Shown here: positions 47,874 through 56,622 of the stretch, one piece after another
Layout: each line of letters starts with the position of its first letter
Numbering within the stretch: position 1 is the first letter of the stretch
NCBI GenBank assembly: GCA_021732385.1
Contig: JAKFVA010000021.1
Span: forward strand, 1 to 64,000
Origin: Burkholderiales bacterium
GTDB taxonomy: Bacteria; Pseudomonadota; Gammaproteobacteria; Burkholderiales; Burkholderiaceae_C
DNA length: 64,000 nucleotides
Reading direction: 5' to 3'
The notes under the pieces: generated by a model
What the model was told of the DNA's origin: nothing
The model's database searches: none
Seen by the model: the letters and a program-made list of their open reading frames with translations, nothing else
Program-made: the position numbers and the translations under genes

Positions 47874-49052
47874 TCAGCGTTCCAATGTGAGGGCAACCCC
47901 CATGCCGCCGCCAATACACAGGCTGGCAATGCCCTTTTTGGCATCGCGTTTTTGCATTTCGTGAATCAGCGTCACCAAAATGCGGCAGCCGGACGCGCCA
48001 ATCGGGTGGCCAATGGCAATCGCACCGCCGTTCACGTTGACTTTGCTGGTGTCCCAGCCCATCTCGTTGTTGACGGCGCAGGCCTGCGCGGCAAAGGCTT
48101 CGTTGATTTCCAGCAAGTCCAGGTCTTGCGGCTTCCAGCCGGCGCGCGCCAGTGCCTTGGTGGACGCAGGCACCGGGCCCATGCCCATGGTGGCGGGGTC
48201 CAGCCCGCTGGTGGCAAAGCTGGCAATGCGCGCCAGCGGCTTCAAGCCAAGCGCGGCAGCTTTGGCAGCGCTCATTACCATCACGGCCGCCGCGCCGTCG
48301 TTGAGGCCCGAGGCATTGCCTGCGGTCACGCCACCGGCTTTGTCAAACGCCGGGCGCAGGCCAGCCAGGGCGTCGGCACTGGTTTTTTTGTTGATGAATT
48401 CGTCTTCGGTAAAAACAATCGGGTCGCCTTTTTTCTGCGCAATGCTGACCGGCACAATTTCGTCTTTAAAGCGGCCAGCGGCTTGCGCGGAGGCGGCTTT
48501 TTGCTGGCTGGCCAGCGCCAGCGCGTCCTGCGCTTCGCGGCTGATGTTGTATTTTTTGGCCACGTTCTCGGCGGTGATGCCCATGTGGTACTGGTTGTAC
48601 ACATCCAGCAGGCCATCAACAATCATGGAATCGATCATCTTCCAGTCGCCCATGCGCTGGCCATCGCGCGAGCCCAGCAGCACATGCGGCGCGGCGCTCA
48701 TGTTTTCCTGGCCACCGGCAATCACAATCTCGGAGTCGCCCCAGGCCACGGCTTGGGCGGCCAGCATCACGGCTTTCAGGCCCGAGCCGCACACAGCGTT
48801 GATGGTCAGGCCAGGCACGGCTTGCGGCAGTCCGCTTTTGATAACGCTTTGGCGCGCCGGGTTCTGCCCCGACCCCGCAGCCAGCACCTGGCCCATGATG
48901 ACTTCGCCAATCAAATCGGTGGGCAGCCCGCTGCGCTCCAGCACGGCCTTGATGACGATGGCACCCAGTTCAGGGGCCGGTGTTTTGGCGAGCGTGCCAC
49001 CAAATTTGCCCACGGCGGTGCGGGCGGCGCTGACGATGACGATGTCTTGCAT
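47874..49052 (-). CDS. phaA: Acetyl-CoA acetyltransferase (beta-ketothiolase)
   Basis: This 392-residue thiolase joins two acetyl-CoA to acetoacetyl-CoA, the first step of PHB synthesis. The nucleophile is Cys88 (TINAVCGSGLKAVMLAAQA); the second site has GHPIGASGCRILVTL (His) and the late Cys in SLCIGGGMGVAL. The length is that of biosynthetic thiolases (390-395). It lies between phaC (39 bases upstream) and phaB (41 bases downstream), the standard phaCAB order. Confidence 0.96.
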   Translation of the reverse strand: MQDIVIVSAARTAVGKFGGTLAKTPAPELGAIVIKAVLERSGLPTDLIGEVIMGQVLAAGSGQNPARQSVIKSGLPQAVPGLTINAVCGSGLKAVMLAAQAVAWGDSEIVIAGGQENMSAAPHVLLGSRDGQRMGDWKMIDSMIVDGLLDVYNQYHMGITAENVAKKYNISREAQDALALASQQKAASAQAAGRFKDEIVPVSIAQKKGDPIVFTEDEFINKKTSADALAGLRPAFDKAGGVTAGNASGLNDGAAAVMVMSAAKAAALGLKPLARIASFATSGLDPATMGMGPVPASTKALARAGWKPQDLDLLEINEAFAAQACAVNNEMGWDTSKVNVNGGAIAIGHPIGASGCRILVTLIHEMQKRDAKKGIASLCIGGGMGVALTLER

Positions 49053-49091
49053 TTTTTTATCTCCGGTTGTTGGTTCTAGAAAAAACAGGGT

Positions 49092-50900
49092 TCAGGCTTT
49101 GGCTTTGACGTAGCGGCCTGGTGCAGGCTCAATGGCTTTGTACTTGGCGCTGCCGTAGCTTTTGGGCGCGGCGATTTTTGCGCCGCCATGCCCGGCCAGC
49201 CAGGCTGACCAATCGCTCCACCAACTGCCAGGGTGCTCGGCGGCGCCCGTTAGCCACTCGTCAAAGCGCGCGGGAAAGCCTGTTTTGGGTAGCGTATTGC
49301 GAATCCAGTGCGAGCGCTTATTCTTGGCGGGCGGATTGATAACGCCAGCAATATGGCCCGACGCGCCCATGACAAAGCGAATCGGGCCGCTCAGGTGCTG
49401 CGTGCTGGCGTAGGCCCCGCCAACCGGCACGATGTGGTCTTCGCGCGAGCCGTACACATAGGTGGGCAAGTTGATTTTGGCCAAATCGATTTTCTCGCCG
49501 CAAACCAGCACCTTGCCGGGCTGGCACAGCGAATTTTCGTGGTAGGTGTGGCGCAGGTACCAGCAGTACATGGGGCCGGGCAGATTAGTGGAGTCGCTGT
49601 TCCAGTAGAGCAGGTCAAACGGCGGCGGCGTCTCGCCCTTGAGGTAATTTCCCACCACGTAATTCCACACCAAATCGTTGGGCCGCAAAAAGCTGAAGGT
49701 GGTGGCCAGCTCCTGGCCTTTGAGCAAACCGCCCTGCCCCATTTGCATCTCGCGCAGCTTGACAAAACCTTCGTCAATGAACAAATCGAGCACGCCGGTG
49801 TCGGAAAAATCGAGCAAGGTGGTGAGCAGCGTCAAGCTGGCCACGGGCGATTTGGCCCCGCCCTGCCCGCGTGCCGCCAGCACGGCCAGCGCGGTAGACA
49901 AAATCGTGCCGCCCACGCAAAAGCCCAGCGCGTTGATTTTTTTCGCGCCCGTGAGCTCTTGCGTGACCGCAATAGCCTTGATGGCGGCCTGCTCGATGTA
50001 ATCATCCCAGGTGAGCTTGCCCTGGGATTCATCGACATTGCGCCAGCTCACCACAAACGTGCGATGGCCCTGCTCCACCACGTAACGAATCAGCGAATTC
50101 TCGGGCTGCAAATCGAGGATGTAGTACTTGTTGATGCAGGGCGGCACAAACAAGAAGGGCCGCTCATAAACCTGCGCATTGGCCTGCGCACCCGCAGCGG
50201 TTTTGCTGCGTGCGGTGGTCTTGGGTGGCACAGCGGCTGACGCGATGGGCTTGTACTCAATCAGCTGGAACAAATCGTTTTCAAACACCACCGCGCCCTC
50301 GGTGGTGGCCACGTTTTTGCCCACCTCAAACTGCGCCTCGTCGGTTTGGCTGACATGGCCCTGGCGCAGGTCGTGCAGCAGGTTTTTCATGCCCTGGGCA
50401 ATGCTCTCGCCCTTGCTGGTAATGGCCTTTTGCTGCGCCTCGGCATTCAGCGCCATGAAGTTGCTGGGCGAACTGGCGGCCAGCATCTGCTCGGTGGCAA
50501 AACGCACGCGGCCACGGGTTTTTTCGTCGGCCTGCAAGGCGTCGGCCAGGTGCATGAGGGTTTGCGAGTTGAGGCTATAGAGCGCCGCCGAAAAAGCCGA
50601 CACCGGGTTGTGGCTCCAGGCGGGTGTGGCAAAGCGCTTGTCTTGCAACGTGGGATTGCCCTGCAAGCCCTGGTTCCACAACGCCGTGGCCTGGCTAATG
50701 TAATCTTGCTGGATTTGCTGCAACTTGGCGGCGTCAAACGAGGCGGCTGGCAGGCTGGACAAGCCCTGCGGTGCCGACAGCGCGCCACCTTGCATGGCCT
50801 GCTGCACTTGCTGCGAGAGGGCGCTGGCCATCGGCCCCCACATCGACGCAAAATCGGGCATTCCCGTGGCACCCAAGCCGGGCGGTTGTGTTGTGTTCAC
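49092..50900 (-). CDS. phaC: Class I polyhydroxyalkanoate synthase
   Basis: This 602-residue enzyme polymerises (R)-3-hydroxyacyl-CoA to polyester at the granule surface. An N-terminal domain (about 60-230) precedes an alpha/beta-hydrolase core with the lipase-like box GFCVGG (nucleophile Cys328), REDHIVPVGGAYAS (Asp region) and GASGHIAGVINPP (His). The size and single-chain form are class I, which favours short-chain monomers. The GTG at 50900 follows GAGGAGA at good spacing; the longer frame to 50987 is rejected. It heads the phaCAB operon. Propionyl-CoA from elsewhere could also give 3-hydroxyvalerate units. Confidence 0.95.
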   Translation of the reverse strand: MNTTQPPGLGATGMPDFASMWGPMASALSQQVQQAMQGGALSAPQGLSSLPAASFDAAKLQQIQQDYISQATALWNQGLQGNPTLQDKRFATPAWSHNPVSAFSAALYSLNSQTLMHLADALQADEKTRGRVRFATEQMLAASSPSNFMALNAEAQQKAITSKGESIAQGMKNLLHDLRQGHVSQTDEAQFEVGKNVATTEGAVVFENDLFQLIEYKPIASAAVPPKTTARSKTAAGAQANAQVYERPFLFVPPCINKYYILDLQPENSLIRYVVEQGHRTFVVSWRNVDESQGKLTWDDYIEQAAIKAIAVTQELTGAKKINALGFCVGGTILSTALAVLAARGQGGAKSPVASLTLLTTLLDFSDTGVLDLFIDEGFVKLREMQMGQGGLLKGQELATTFSFLRPNDLVWNYVVGNYLKGETPPPFDLLYWNSDSTNLPGPMYCWYLRHTYHENSLCQPGKVLVCGEKIDLAKINLPTYVYGSREDHIVPVGGAYASTQHLSGPIRFVMGASGHIAGVINPPAKNKRSHWIRNTLPKTGFPARFDEWLTGAAEHPGSWWSDWSAWLAGHGGAKIAAPKSYGSAKYKAIEPAPGRYVKAKA

Positions 50901-51030
50901 GCTGTCTCCTCGTGATTTATAGGCAGTCTGCCAGAGGAGTATCTCAGGTTTAGCTTTGTGCCTGCTGACGCAAAGCCGGCTATTCAACTCACTAGCGAGT
51001 GCGCGTCGCCAGCACTGCCATCACCCAATT

Positions 51031-51276
51031 GCTATCAAATGCATAGTAAATAATGATAGCGGTACCCGCACGCTAGTATTAGCTTAATGATGCATTTGAT
51101 GCTTGAAATCAGCCTGTTTTTATAAATTCTGCTGAATTTGAGGCTATTAGAAGTGTCAGCCGGTACGTGAGGGGCTGATTTTTAGAGTTTTTTTGCTTTA
51201 TTCAAGCAGAAAATCAGCTTGCAAATCAACAGGGACGCGCGGGTAGTGCTATTACTTTTTACTACAATTTCAGGCG
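51031..51276. repeat. Intergenic inverted-repeat element, copy D (246 bp)
   Basis: The left end reads GCTATCAAATGCATAGTAAA (51031) and goes on to GATAGCGGTACCCGCACG. The right end in reverse complement (from 51276) reads GCGCCTGAAATTGTAGTAAA and continues to AATAGCACTACCCGCGCG. The interior can itself fold: GCTGATTTT and AAAATCAGC face each other near the right end. The element lies between the DUF11 gene and phaC, both on the minus strand. The length agrees with copies A and B to within 2 bases. Confidence 0.85.
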
Positions 51277-51339
51277 CATTTGAGTCGGCTGAGCAGATGC
51301 TGGAAAAATAACATGGTGTGGTTACAGGCGGCAGATCAT

Positions 51340-52217
51340 TTACTGCCCAGTTGCAGTGATGCTGCAGACAATGCTGAACGTCAAGGTGGAGTTGGCTGGC
51401 AAACTGGTCAGAGTGATGCCCGCGCCTTGCAAATTGGCGATAGTCACGTTCCCAGCCGCTGGACAAACTGCCGCACCCGTTACGCCGGTACAAGTTATTG
51501 ATGTGCAATTCATGCCGGCGACTATGGGGTCAGTAAGCACGGCCCCCGAGGCGTCGGCAGGGCCCATGTTTGCGACAGTGACGGTGTAGCTAGTCGTTGC
51601 GCCCGCAAAGACCGCATTGGCACCGTTACTTTTGTTGATGGTTAGATTAACCAGGCCTATCACTCTGTCAGCGTCAGTAGCGGTGTTGTTGGCCAAAACA
51701 GAATCCACCACGGTGGAGTTGGGAATTACTGAAACGGTGTTGGTTACCGTGCCCGCACTTGCTGTCACGGTAGCAATTACGGTAAGCGTCAAAGTTGAAC
51801 CCACCGAAGAATTGGCAATTACCAAACCATTACCTTCCAATGCGGCTATGGTCAGCACTGCAGGACAAGCCGTACCAGCAGAAGCGGTACAGGTCACAGA
51901 GTTTTTCGTTAATCCGGCTGCAACTGGGTCCACTACGGTAGTGGTTACAGCGGGCTCCGGCCCTGCATTTGTAACGACGATGGTGTAGGAAGTTGTTGAA
52001 TTTTGCAGCAGCGAAGTCTGGTTGTTGGTTTTTGTGACTCTAATATCTGCGCTGCGCACCCTGGTATTCACGGTCAAAGTTACATTACCGAAATCACTGT
52101 TGTAGTGGTAGGAGCTGCCCGAAAAGTCATGCACTAAACCGGATACAACGGATGTCCCGCCTGAAAGTACCCTGACGGTATAGGTCGTCAAAATTGGATC
52201 GCCGCCAGCCCCCCCCC
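51340..52217 (-). pseudogene. Out-of-frame 3' part of an exported DUF11-repeat protein gene
   Basis: This frame continues the protein encoded at 52188-53063 but is displaced at the G9 tract. It holds about 290 codons, with two DUF11-type repeats. One begins DIRVTKTNNQTSLLQNSTTS and contains VVTNAGPEPAVTTTVVDPVA; the other begins NLTINKSNGANAVFAGATTS and contains VANMGPADASGAVLTDPIVA. Each ends in a Cys-bearing strand (SVTCTASAGTACP, SITCTGVTGAAVCP). DUF11 domains are Ig-like repeats of bacterial surface proteins. The frame ends in ITATGQ, near where a third repeat would be expected. Joining the frames gives a protein of about 574 residues. It is either a real phase-off state or a homopolymer sequencing error. 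Confidence 0.75.
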
Positions 52218-53063
52218 GGGGTAAGGTGCAGGGCCAACACAGGAGCGGTAATTTGGCAAAAGAGGGTTGTTCTGCCAGCCGCAAGCGTCCCCATAAGGCG
52301 TGCTGTTAACTGCCCCCGTTGGCTGGGCATAAGTGGTTGACACACTTAGCACCTGAAACACCGTACTGGGCCAGGCAATAAAATTTTCGAGCTGATCGTA
52401 GCCGCCCGTTGCCGTGGCAGTTAAATAGGAATAGGTGTAGACCTCCCCCACATAAGCCAGGGTGGGACCAGAAATCTGCCGAATCAAATTACGGTTTTGT
52501 GATATCAGCCTTTCCACGTATAACTCGCGGTTGGCGGGCGTACTGATGCTGAGAGGTACGCCACCAGCGTTGCCAGTAACGCTGATGGTAAAAGTTCTTG
52601 TTCTATCAAAAGATGTAGCGGCGCGGGCGATGCTCACATTGAAGTACAAATCAGCACAATTGGCCGATGGCGTACTGATGGTGTATTGTGAGGGTGCTTG
52701 CGCCGTGGCCGTGCCGCTGGTTAACGTACCGTAAGCGATGCTAGAGGCACCAGAAACTGAAATGACGGTAGAGCCAGCACCCAAATTTAGCGTTGCATTC
52801 AAGTTGGTAATCGTCGCTCCACCCGTGTTACAGACCCGTGCACCCACCGGAAAAGTATCTGGCCCGTCAGTAACAGGCCTATTGGAGTCCAGCCCAATGA
52901 CGTTCCAGGTAGTAGGCGCAATAGTCAGGTTTTGCGCTGACGCCCATTGACTTGAAATTAACAACGCTAGTGCCAGAGCAACTTTTGGCAATACCGCGCA
53001 ACTGGCAACTACTTTTCTGATGAGCGCACTACGCACTTTGATCCATGAGGTGAAGTTAGCCAT
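52188..53063 (-). CDS. Exported DUF11-type surface protein, 5' part (frame ends just after the G9 tract)
   Basis: This 291-codon frame starts with a signal peptide (KVALALALLISSQWASA, cleaved before QNLTIAP) after a long basic N-segment. It continues as an Ig-like exported domain: RVCNTGGATITNLNATLNLG resembles DUF11 or conserved-repeat domains, and SANCADLYFNVSIARAATSF and LAYVGEVYTYSYLTATATGG follow. The last codons, PYPGGGLAAIQF, arise after the G tract and are not typical; the frame one base shifted continues naturally as GGDPILTTYTVRVL. As read, the product would lack the repeat region and C-terminus. The protein is probably secreted or cell-surface; its function is unknown. Confidence 0.8.
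   Translation of the reverse strand: MANFTSWIKVRSALIRKVVASCAVLPKVALALALLISSQWASAQNLTIAPTTWNVIGLDSNRPVTDGPDTFPVGARVCNTGGATITNLNATLNLGAGSTVISVSGASSIAYGTLTSGTATAQAPSQYTISTPSANCADLYFNVSIARAATSFDRTRTFTISVTGNAGGVPLSISTPANRELYVERLISQNRNLIRQISGPTLAYVGEVYTYSYLTATATGGYDQLENFIAWPSTVFQVLSVSTTYAQPTGAVNSTPYGDACGWQNNPLLPNYRSCVGPAPYPGGGLAAIQF
52209..52217 (-). repeat. G9 homopolymer tract, possible phase-variation switch
   Basis: Nine C on the plus strand (nine G on the coding strand), next to four more bases of the opposite kind, stand exactly where the DUF11 gene changes frame. Tracts of 7 or 10 G would restore one continuous reading frame. Such runs change length by slippage during replication. No other run of this length was noticed inside a coding region of the window. 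Confidence 0.75.
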
Positions 53064-53271
53064 TCAAACTATTGTATTAAATAGTAGCTTTACAGACAGC
53101 CGCGCCTGGGTAAAAGTGATGAAACAGCGACTTAATTGACATAAAACCTCTACTTGATGAAACTTTTTAATGTGCATTTTGGACTTAGCCTTTTGTTTCA
53201 CAAAGCCAACCACCCGCCTTCAAAAGCAAAAATGACATGTTTGTCTAAACGCTAATTTTTTAGAGCAACCT

Positions 53272-53592
53272 ATGTATTTAATAGTGATTGGCTGGTTGTA
53301 TGTGGCGCTCATGATGGGCGTGGCCGAAGCCACTAACGCTTCGGGCACGGTGTTGGGCGGCTTGGTTACCTTTGTGTTGTATGGCTTGCTGCCTGCTGCG
53401 CTGGTGGCGTATTTGTTGGGCGCGCCGTCGCGCCGCAAGGCGATTCGCAGGCGGGAGGCGCAAGAATTGGCCGCGCACGCAGCGGCGGCGACGCCCGCAG
53501 CAAGCGAAGCGTCAAACCCGCCAGATGAAGGCAGCCTGCCTGCCACTGGCACCCAGACGCACGCCGTCGCGCCGGTGCGAGAAAAACCGTGA
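53272..53592 (+). CDS. Small hypothetical membrane protein
   Basis: This 106-residue protein has two hydrophobic segments (about 2-20 and 27-50), followed by a basic stretch (GAPSRRKAIRRREAQELAAH) and a Pro/Ala-rich tail. No family is recognised. The sequence before it offers no strong ribosome-binding site. The last 81 bases overlap the 3' end of the convergent pgeF gene, which limits how either C-terminus can change. The membrane topology and codon use look like a real gene, but without homologues this stays provisional. Confidence 0.6.
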   Translation: MYLIVIGWLYVALMMGVAEATNASGTVLGGLVTFVLYGLLPAALVAYLLGAPSRRKAIRRREAQELAAHAAAATPAASEASNPPDEGSLPATGTQTHAVAPVREKP

Positions 53593-54384
53593 GGGATTGC
53601 CCACTGTGCACCACGGTACGGTGGAGTCGTTGCCGTAAATTCGGGTGATGCCCAGCGCCTGCAGGCGCAGCCGGGCCAGGCCCGCCAGATCGGCCCGCCA
53701 TTTGCCGTTGCCGGTGGGCGTAAAAAACGGGTCGGCAGCAGCGTTATTGGCTACAAACGCCGCCTTCACCTCTGCCCCCACTTCAAACGCTTGCGGGCCA
53801 ATACAGGGGCCCAGCCAGGCGATTATTTCGCCGGCATTCGCCGCAGGCCCACCTTCTGACAAGGCAGACAGCCGTTTGACCACCTGCGCTAACACCCCGC
53901 CTGCGGTGCTGGCCGGCGGCGCACCCGCAGATTGTGAAACTGGCATGGCCACCCCTGCCAGCCCACGCCAGCCCGCATGCGCAGCAGCCACCCACTGCCC
54001 TTGCAAATTGGTGAACAACACGGGCAGGCAGTCAGCCACCTGGATGCTGCATGCCAGGCCGCGCGCGCGGGTCAGGCAGGCGTCGGCGCTGGCGGCTGGC
54101 GCGGTGGCACCGGTGGCTTCATGCAGCTTGGGCTCCTGGGGCAGCGCCAGCACATCGCAGCCATGCACTTGGTTCATAAATACTGCCGGTACACCCAGCG
54201 CGGCTTGCACTTGCGCCCGGTTGGCCGCCACGTGCAGCGGGTTGTCGCCCACATGGTTGCCCAGGTTCAGGCTGTCCCAGGGCGCCAGCGACACGCCACC
54301 CTGGCGCGTGGTGCAAATGGCCTGGACGTGTGCAGGCGCTGGCCAGTCGGGAACCATCCAATCATTGGGAAAAGCACGCTGCAT
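53512..54384 (-). CDS. pgeF: PgeF/YfiH family protein (peptidoglycan editing factor, polyphenol oxidase-like)
   Basis: This 290-residue member of the Cu-oxidase_4/YfiH family has the metal-site phrases QVHGCDVL, VADCLPVLF (with the Cys) and AAHAGWRGLAG. The family is variously reported as laccase-like, as a purine nucleoside phosphorylase, and as an enzyme correcting amino-acid misincorporation in peptidoglycan. Sequence alone does not decide which applies. The ATG at 54384 is preferred to the TTG at 54414. A segment at about 150-185 (SAGAPPASTAGGVLAQVVKR) is an Ala/Gly-rich insert. It overlaps the convergent hypothetical gene by 81 bases. Confidence 0.88.
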   Translation of the reverse strand: MQRAFPNDWMVPDWPAPAHVQAICTTRQGGVSLAPWDSLNLGNHVGDNPLHVAANRAQVQAALGVPAVFMNQVHGCDVLALPQEPKLHEATGATAPAASADACLTRARGLACSIQVADCLPVLFTNLQGQWVAAAHAGWRGLAGVAMPVSQSAGAPPASTAGGVLAQVVKRLSALSEGGPAANAGEIIAWLGPCIGPQAFEVGAEVKAAFVANNAAADPFFTPTGNGKWRADLAGLARLRLQALGITRIYGNDSTVPWCTVGNPSRFFSHRRDGVRLGASGRQAAFIWRV

Positions 54385-54436
54385 GGGGTCAGCATAAACT
54401 GTTGACTCCGGCAACTTTTACTCCAGTGGTGGTTTT

Positions 54437-54730
54437 ATGATTCTTGAGCTCGCAGATATTCGCATCAAGCCTGGCCAGCAGGCCGCATTTGAAGCCGCCG
54501 TCAAGCACGGCATTGGCACGCTGGTGAGCACATCACCCGGCTTTATCAGCTACACCATGAACCACTGCATTGAAACGCCCGAGCGCTATGTGTTGCTGCT
54601 GCAATGGGACACGCTGGAGGCGCATTCGGTCACGTTCCGCGAATCCGCCTTGTTCCCGCAGTGGCGTGCCATTGTGGGGCCGTTTTTTGCCGGGCCGCCG
54701 GTAGTGGAACACTTCAACCGCGTGGGCTGA
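54437..54730 (+). CDS. Antibiotic biosynthesis monooxygenase (ABM) domain protein
   Basis: This 97-residue protein has a ferredoxin-like dimeric alpha-beta barrel fold: ILELADIRIKPGQQAAFEAA at the start, TSPGFISYTMNHCIETPERY in the middle and LLLQWDTLEAHSVTFRESAL before a C-terminal strand. ABM-domain proteins include quinone-forming monooxygenases and heme-degrading enzymes, and many have no assigned job. It lies 14 bases before gentisate dioxygenase in the same direction, so an aromatic-compound role is plausible but unproven. Confidence 0.83.
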   Translation: MILELADIRIKPGQQAAFEAAVKHGIGTLVSTSPGFISYTMNHCIETPERYVLLLQWDTLEAHSVTFRESALFPQWRAIVGPFFAGPPVVEHFNRVG

Positions 54731-54744
54731 AAGCGCAGCGCAGC

Positions 54745-55857
54745 ATGCAAGTAGCCCGCCCTGCCAACGCCGCAACCGTGCCTGCCAACGCACGCAGCCA
54801 GCTGTATGCCGACATGCGCCCGCTCGGGCTCACCCCCTTGTGGGAGGTGCTGCACGCACTGGTGCCGCCGCAACCCAACACGCCTTGCCTGCCCGCCCAC
54901 TGGCCCTATGCGCAGGTGCGACCCTTCTTGCAGCGCGCAGGCCAGGTCATCAGCGCCGAAGAGGCGGTGCGCCGGGTGCTGGTTTTAGAAAACCCTGCGC
55001 TGCGTGGGCAGTCGTGCATCACGCAATCGCTCTATGCTGGTTTGCAATTGATTTTGCCGGGCGAAATTGCCCCTAGCCACCGCCATACGCAAAGCGCCTT
55101 GCGTTTTGTGGTCGAAGGCACTGGGGCTTACACCGCGGTGGATGGCGAGCGCACCGCCATGCACGAGGGTGACTTCATCATCACCCCCAGTTGGACCTGG
55201 CACGACCACGGTTGCGCGGCTGATGCGCACGCCGATGGCGTGGTGTGGCTTGATGGCCTGGACATCCCGATGCTGCGGTTTTTTGATGCCGGATTTGCGC
55301 AAAACCATGCACAGCAGGTGCAGCCCGTAAGCCGTGCCGAGGGCACCAGTCTGGCACGTTATGGGCACAACATGGCGCCGGTGCGTGGCGGCTCGCCGTT
55401 TGCGGTGACCTCGCCAATTTTCAGTTACCCGTATGAGCGCAGCCGCGAGGCCTTGCACCAGCTGGAGCGTAGCGCGCCTTTGGATGCGTGGGACGGGGTC
55501 AAATTGCGCTACATCAATCCGCTCACCGGCGGCTCGCCCATGCCTACCATGGCCACCTTCATGCAACGTCTGCCTGCAGGTTTTGCTGGCCTGCCCTATC
55601 GGCAAACCGACGGCTGTGTGTTCAGCGTGGTGGAGGGCACAGGCGAGGCGCTGCTGGACCATGCCGGTCACAGCACGCACATCAGCTTTGCCCCACGCGA
55701 CCACTTTGTTGTGCCCGCCTGGCACACGCTGCGCCTGGATTCAGTCAGCGGCTGCGTGCTGTTCAGCTACAGCGACCGCCCGGCCCAGCAGGCGCTGGGC
55801 ATTCACCGCGAAGAACAGTTTTCTTCCCTCTCCCACATACAAGAACACAACCCATGA
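54745..55857 (+). CDS. Gentisate 1,2-dioxygenase
   Basis: This 370-residue bicupin cleaves gentisate between C1 and C2 to maleylpyruvate using Fe(II) and O2. The first cupin carries LPGEIAPSHRHTQSALRFVV, whose His residues bind iron, and DFIITPSWTWHDHG. The second, degenerate cupin is at about 260-350 (PAGFAGLPYRQTDGCVFSVV, FAPRDHFVVPAWHTLRL). The length fits the family (about 340-370). The ATG at 54745 is chosen over the long upstream frame. Its stop overlaps the next gene in an ATGA. No gentisate-forming hydroxylase is in the window. Confidence 0.9.
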   Translation: MQVARPANAATVPANARSQLYADMRPLGLTPLWEVLHALVPPQPNTPCLPAHWPYAQVRPFLQRAGQVISAEEAVRRVLVLENPALRGQSCITQSLYAGLQLILPGEIAPSHRHTQSALRFVVEGTGAYTAVDGERTAMHEGDFIITPSWTWHDHGCAADAHADGVVWLDGLDIPMLRFFDAGFAQNHAQQVQPVSRAEGTSLARYGHNMAPVRGGSPFAVTSPIFSYPYERSREALHQLERSAPLDAWDGVKLRYINPLTGGSPMPTMATFMQRLPAGFAGLPYRQTDGCVFSVVEGTGEALLDHAGHSTHISFAPRDHFVVPAWHTLRLDSVSGCVLFSYSDRPAQQALGIHREEQFSSLSHIQEHNP

Positions 55858-56552
55858 GCAACACCGTTTTTCCCACACCACCTGTCGTTTCCGTGCCCGT
55901 TCGGGGCCGCGCCGAGCGCTTTCCGGTACGCCGCATTTACTGCGTGGGCCGCAACTACGAAGAGCACGCCAAGGAAATGGGCCACAGTGGGCGCGAGGCC
56001 CCGTTTTTCTTCATGAAACCTGCTGATGCGCTGCTGGTGGTGGACGCCGGAAAAACAGGCCGCATGCCCTACCCCAGCCTGACCAGCAATCTGCACTACG
56101 AGGTGGAGCTGGTGGCCGCCATTGGCACAGGTGGCAAAAACATTGCGGTGGAAGCCGCCATGAAACATGTGTTTGGCTACGCCGTGGGCCTGGACATGAC
56201 CCGCCGCGACTTGCAGGCCGACATGAAAAAACAGGGCCGCCCCTGGGACATTGGCAAGGGCTTTGACGACAGCGCGCCGATTGGCCCCATAGTTCCAGCC
56301 GCTGCCGCTGGCGATATAGCGAACGCCGCCATTGCCCTGGACGTCAACGGCATCACCAAACAAAACAGCACTGTGACCAAGTTGATCTGGAACATTGCCG
56401 AAACCATTGCCCACCTGTCAACCGCATGGACCTTGCAGCCCGGCGATTTGATTTATACCGGCACCCCCGAAGGCGTGGGCGCAGTGGTGGCGGGCGATTT
56501 GATGCAAGGGCGCATTGCCGGGCTGGATCCCCTGCTGGTGCAGGTGGTCTGA
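55854..56552 (+). CDS. Fumarylpyruvate hydrolase (FAH family)
   Basis: This 232-residue member of the fumarylacetoacetate hydrolase fold has RIYCVGRNYEEHAKEMG at the start, the metal-binding HYEVELVAAIG, GYAVGLDMTRRDLQADMKKQ, GKGFDDSAPIGP and the late TGTPEGVGAV. It is coupled to gentisate dioxygenase by a 4-base overlap, so its substrate is probably fumarylpyruvate, giving fumarate and pyruvate. The isomerase needed between the two steps, usually a GST-type or DinB-type maleylpyruvate isomerase, is not beside them. Confidence 0.9.
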   Translation: MSNTVFPTPPVVSVPVRGRAERFPVRRIYCVGRNYEEHAKEMGHSGREAPFFFMKPADALLVVDAGKTGRMPYPSLTSNLHYEVELVAAIGTGGKNIAVEAAMKHVFGYAVGLDMTRRDLQADMKKQGRPWDIGKGFDDSAPIGPIVPAAAAGDIANAAIALDVNGITKQNSTVTKLIWNIAETIAHLSTAWTLQPGDLIYTGTPEGVGAVVAGDLMQGRIAGLDPLLVQVV

Positions 56553-56622
56553 TTGTCTGAAAAATTGCCCGGCATGGTGGCTGACTGACGCTGCTTTTGC
56601 CCATCTTGCCCATCTTGCCCAT

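Noticed and set aside
56599-56620. GCCCATCTT tandem copies before the Nudix start
   Set aside because: Only two full copies plus a part; no evidence of a regulatory role, and they may be upstream codons or simple drift.
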